A DNA stretch of 36,808 nt, from assembly GCA_964558665.1 (NCBI GenBank), contig CAZLFA010000041.1, positions 1 through 36,808 on the forward strand, given 5' to 3'. The position numbers and the translations under genes were made by a program. The notes beneath the pieces were generated by a model. The model searched no databases, was not told where the DNA came from, and saw nothing but the letters and a program-made list of their open reading frames with translations. The stretch comes from CAZLFA01 sp964558665 (GTDB lineage Bacteria; Desulfobacterota; Syntrophia; Syntrophales; PHBD01). Shown here one piece after another: positions 34,028-36,808 of this stretch. Each line of letters starts with the position of its first letter. The stretch's first letter is position 1.

Positions 34028-35161
34028 TCAGAGCGCCTCATAAATATTCCTGGCATCAAGCAAGGGAATTCTGAGGACGTTCTGAATAAAGCTTGCCGGT
34101 TTTCTTTTCTCTTTAATATATGCCTTGAGGGAACTGAAGAAGGGGCTGCCTAAATGATCCTTGGCAGACCTGATGTATTGCTCAGCGGATGGCGTTTTGT
34201 CTGAAAATATACAACTGCTGATCGTGCTGAACGATTTATTGAAGTTGGTGTTTGCCTTGTATATTGCCCGGTCTTTTTCCAGGTTGACCAGCGGAAGATT
34301 ATGCTGTTCAGCATACTTGTTGATTTCAAGATAAACGGTCAACGGTGAGACGGTCAATCTCTCAGCCACGGACTTAATATGATTCAGTTGCCGGGATATT
34401 TGTGTTGTTTTTCTCAGGTAAGGGTATTCGGATGAAGCGATCTCCTCCGGAACCAGCATTGCCCCGGCAAACGCATCGGCAAAGTCCTCTCCCTCATCCT
34501 CCCGCAGATCAGGCGCCAGGACGTGTCCCAGTTCATGCGCCATCCAGAATTTAAAATCATGAAGTTTGCAGTCCAGATTGAGATATATCCATGTCGTCAT
34601 GGACTCCGGCAGATAAATATGAAGGGCATTTTCATGTCTGTCCTTGCCGCCCCAGAGGACAGGGATGATCACGGCATTGAGGTCATTAAAAAACCCGATC
34701 AGTTCCCCAAACTCGATGGGGTCGTTCTGTGCCTTGCCGATCTTTTTTCTTATGCTTGCAGTCACCTGTTGAATATAAGGATATGAATGCACCGGGCGAA
34801 TCAACGTCCCGGGGCGTGATAGCCTATCGAAAGGAAGATACGGCACAAGTCCGGACAATATTCGGCCGGCATCACGGGCTTCCTCAAGATATTGATCCGT
34901 GATCTTGTGAGAGCCTTTTTTTCTGAAGGCCACAACAGGTTCATTTACTGATGGAGAACTCTGGACAATCTCATTGAAAGTAAGGCCAAGCGCCATGGCA
35001 AGTTTCAACAGTTTATCAGGACGCGGGAATTTTTCCCCCTTGAACCATTGCGACACGGTCTCCCGGGATACGCCAAGGTTTTTTGCCATATTAGACTGAC
35101 TCAATCCCAGCCTTTCGGCGCATTCCGTAACTTTCTGAATGTTCAGTTTACGTGTTTTCAT
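34028..35161 (-). CDS. XRE-family HTH regulator with ImmA/IrrE-type (M78) metallopeptidase domain
   Basis: The 377-residue protein has an N-terminal helix-turn-helix (residues 12-60, GLSQSNMAKNLGVSRETVSQ then WFKGEKFPRPDKLLKLA). A zinc-peptidase domain follows, with MAHELGHVLAP (His209, Glu210, His213) and a third ligand probably in EGEDFADAFAGAMLVPEE (Glu225). COG2856-like proteins of this layout regulate mobile elements, stress responses and toxin-antitoxin modules by binding or cleaving partner proteins. ATG 35161 is chosen because the upstream TTG at 35197 would fall inside the predicted -35 box. No ribosome-binding site precedes the ATG. It leads the PIN-sbcD-sbcC run. Confidence 0.87.
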   Translation of the reverse strand: MKTRKLNIQKVTECAERLGLSQSNMAKNLGVSRETVSQWFKGEKFPRPDKLLKLAMALGLTFNEIVQSSPSVNEPVVAFRKKGSHKITDQYLEEARDAGRILSGLVPYLPFDRLSRPGTLIRPVHSYPYIQQVTASIRKKIGKAQNDPIEFGELIGFFNDLNAVIIPVLWGGKDRHENALHIYLPESMTTWIYLNLDCKLHDFKFWMAHELGHVLAPDLREDEGEDFADAFAGAMLVPEEIASSEYPYLRKTTQISRQLNHIKSVAERLTVSPLTVYLEINKYAEQHNLPLVNLEKDRAIYKANTNFNKSFSTISSCIFSDKTPSAEQYIRSAKDHLGSPFFSSLKAYIKEKRKPASFIQNVLRIPLLDARNIYEAL

Positions 35162-35162
35162 G

Positions 35163-35200
35163 AATATAAAATAGGCACACTTGTCAACTATTGTCAACTA
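35163..35200 (-). promoter_or_regulatory. Promoter with tandem operator-like repeat; likely leaderless mRNA
   Basis: The ten bases TTGTCAACTA occur twice in direct succession (35181-35190, 35191-35200). Each has a near-palindromic TTG-N-CAA core, so two sites lie one helical turn apart. On the minus strand this supplies TTGACA (35197-35192) as a -35 box, with TATTTT (35173-35168) 18 bp further on. The predicted transcription start falls at or within a base or two of the ATG at 35161, which fits the lack of a ribosome-binding site. Repression by the XRE protein itself is inferred. Confidence 0.55.
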
Positions 35201-35411
35201 TAATATAGAATGTCTTGATGCTTATGTCGGCGTTTGTTAACGACAAGTTGATATTATCCGGCTTTCCACTTCGAGATCACAACCGATATGCCAGTCGGAG
35301 GTGTGGAAGAGTTTCGTGATTCAATTGTTTCCGGTAATCTTTTCAATTGATCCCTGGATATCTCCATCATCAGAAGCGATTAATTTTTCGATTTCGCGGC
35401 ATTTCACAAAT
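35201..35411. other. Intergenic region upstream of the XRE/M78 gene
   Basis: About 210 bp between the SEC-C gene stop and the XRE/M78 promoter. It contains the sbcD 5' remnant (35283-35320). Upstream of it on the minus strand is a frame that stays open from near 35440 to a TGA at 35321-35323 and could be the tail of a lost gene (its last residues read SIEKITGNN). Nothing else is evident. Confidence 0.5.
35283..35320 (-). pseudogene. Remnant or duplicate of the sbcD 5' end
   Basis: The bases 35283-35320 align without gaps to 33428-33465, the start of the intact sbcD. The first 25 are identical and 8 of the remaining 13 match. On the minus strand it encodes ITKLFHTSDWHIG, against MIKLLHTSDWHIG in the intact gene; the start codon is lost and similarity stops immediately after the Gly codon. 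It flanks the XRE/M78-PIN module on the side opposite to sbcD. Confidence 0.8.
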
Positions 35412-36416
35412 TTAAATGTGAAAAATGACACATTCACCAAAAAATGAACGTTTCTTAAGCCTGAAACACTTTTCAAAGGGGTTATCCGATGCCCTCTCTA
35501 TCTCGGCCAGTCCCATGAAACCCGTAAAGTTCTCCAGGCAGCGCCAGGAGTAACAACTTCTCACCATCTCTTCCGGCGTGCAGTAAGATGGCGGTGCTAC
35601 CTCATCAAGGATCATAGGAAACGCCCGGAGGAAACAGTCTTCATAAAAGACGTTCGGCCGCCATTGATCACCATAGCGGTCAAGCAGGTAGAGGGTGAAA
35701 AGAAAAGACGTCTGGATCAAATCGAAATCCGGATAGTAGTCACGATAGGCCCAGTTAAAGTCCCGCAGATAGGCCTCCAGCAACAGGGGATAGATTCCGG
35801 CCAGACCGTGACTGGCGATCAGTTTCCGGCATTTATGGCTCTGCACGAACCGGCCCTTGCTTTTCCGGATCAAAGCAGCTTGTTCTGCAACTATCCTGGC
35901 GGCATTGAGGTCGGGAAAGTCGTATTCCTTATTGATATTGCCATAGCGGGTTCTCTCCCGGTATTTTTCTTCACCCCAGAATGCCAGAGCCGCCTCCCGG
36001 CAGAAATTCCGTGGCAGGTTACCCGTGGAGGTCGGTTTCATTCCTTTGTCACCAATGGCATTTACCATCAGTTCAAACAAGATGAGTATCGGCGCTTCCG
36101 GCGGTGTGGCAAGGCAGGTGGAGAAAGTAACCAGATGGGGGGATTCGAACGGAAAGTGAAGAAAGTCGTGCATCTGTTCCGGCGACAGCCCGTGGAAATC
36201 ATTTTGGGGTAAATGGTTGCGCTGCTGCATATATTGCTCCGCAAGAGCCTGTGCCCCTTCCAGAGAATCAGGTTTATGCATTGCGAACAATTTCCGGATA
36301 TCCTCCTTTATTTCTTCTCCAGCGGGCGCATGAGCAGATTCCTGCCGGTCGATACAGCATCTTTTGAATTTTTTACCACTGCCGCACGGGCAGGGATCAT
36401 TTCTGCCGGGTTTCAT
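35412..36416 (-). CDS. SEC-C motif protein of unknown function
   Basis: The 334-residue protein begins with a SEC-C zinc-binding motif, GRNDPCPCGSGKKFKRCC (three Cys and a further Cys pair), as found at the C-terminus of SecA and in many uncharacterised proteins. The remaining 300 residues are helical and rich in aromatics (FPFESPHLVTFSTCLATPPE, LEAYLRDFNWAYRDYYPDFD) with no catalytic motif I recognise. AGGAG lies about six bases before the ATG. It is the first gene of the minus-strand run that continues with the XRE/M78-PIN-sbcDC genes, though about 210 bp separate it from them. A link to DNA repair or defence is only positional. Confidence 0.82.
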   Translation of the reverse strand: MKPGRNDPCPCGSGKKFKRCCIDRQESAHAPAGEEIKEDIRKLFAMHKPDSLEGAQALAEQYMQQRNHLPQNDFHGLSPEQMHDFLHFPFESPHLVTFSTCLATPPEAPILILFELMVNAIGDKGMKPTSTGNLPRNFCREAALAFWGEEKYRERTRYGNINKEYDFPDLNAARIVAEQAALIRKSKGRFVQSHKCRKLIASHGLAGIYPLLLEAYLRDFNWAYRDYYPDFDLIQTSFLFTLYLLDRYGDQWRPNVFYEDCFLRAFPMILDEVAPPSYCTPEEMVRSCYSWRCLENFTGFMGLAEIERASDNPFEKCFRLKKRSFFGECVIFHI

Positions 36417-36808
36417 GATAAGGCTCCTGACGAGGATCGGAGAGGAAGATCATCTTTTCCATCAAATCATGCCGAACGGCTTCCTGTAAATAACGGGTAA
36501 TAATCACCGGATAATATTTTTCATTAAGTAAAATATTTTGCAACAATATTTGCAGTTGAGACAATAATATTTTGCCTTTTTTCCTGCAATCTCAATACGG
36601 ATCCGAGCCAGTATAGTTATTTTCCAATGAATCGGGTGTGTGAACATGTAAATCCCACTTGCGCCAGAGTGAACCTCTTGGATCATTCATCTTACGACCT
36701 CCAAAGTTTATCATGACCACTGGGTTGACAAATACACATGTTTATTAAGAAATAAGGGTCTTCTGGGTTTGTTGTGCATAAGTCATGTTAATTTGGGTTC
36801 TTTGATAA
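36417..36808. other. Non-coding right end of the window
   Basis: About 390 bp with no supported gene. The stretch 36509-36575 is AT-rich and repeats AATATTTT or AATATTTG four times, twice followed by GC (AATATTTTGC). This could be promoter or operator DNA for the SEC-C gene or for a gene beyond the edge. No tRNA, terminator or repeat boundary was recognised. Confidence 0.4.

Overview
The window looks like chromosomal DNA of a Gram-negative anaerobe. My best guess is Desulfobacterota, perhaps Syntrophales-like. This rests on a lipoprotein and exported proteins, a flavoredoxin-type flavin reductase, an ACT-domain malic enzyme, late cobalamin genes with a CobD-CobQ fusion, and a type VI secretion (T6SS) cargo locus. 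There is no rRNA or marker gene to fix the taxonomy. One run of exactly 100 N (17885-17984) shows that the sequence is a scaffold joined inside a tandem repeat.

Layout. 1-1724: the end of a large proline-rich protein with two TbpB-like barrel repeats. 1759-4883: a TMTC-like membrane TPR protein and a GT4 glycosyltransferase, divergently arranged. 4979-6512: a cyclic-nucleotide-binding protein, a flavin reductase and a small exported protein. 6511-11384 (minus strand): an alpha/beta hydrolase, YggT, a DUF167 protein, MurJ and SerS, followed directly by two tRNA-Ser genes. 11773-21000: the T6SS cargo locus. 21246-27730: malic enzyme, then cobD-cobQ, cobO and cobB, with a DUF559 cassette inserted between cobQ and cobO. 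27813-28412: a lipoprotein. 28457-36416 (minus strand): a SEC-C protein, an XRE/M78 regulator, a PIN protein, SbcD and SbcC.

The most unusual part is 11773-21000. A fusion of a TIGR02270-type HEAT-like domain with a ketosynthase-fold domain that has lost its catalytic residues precedes an 851-residue protein with an N-terminal DUF4150 (PAAR-like) domain and a C-terminal amidohydrolase-fold domain. The first of at least three tandem, nearly identical exported proteins overlaps the end of that gene by GTGA. I read this as loading factor, T6SS effector, then a duplicated periplasmic immunity family. The amidohydrolase warhead and the immunity assignment are inferences.

Two smaller modules also look recently inserted. 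A DUF559 nuclease-like gene is bounded by inverted repeats that run into its C-terminal codons. An XRE/M78-PIN pair sits between the intact sbcD start and a 38-bp duplicate of that start 1.85 kb away. Its promoter carries a tandem operator-like repeat and appears to give a leaderless mRNA. GC-rich palindromes (CCCCCTC...GAGGGGG and relatives) are scattered through the intergenic regions.
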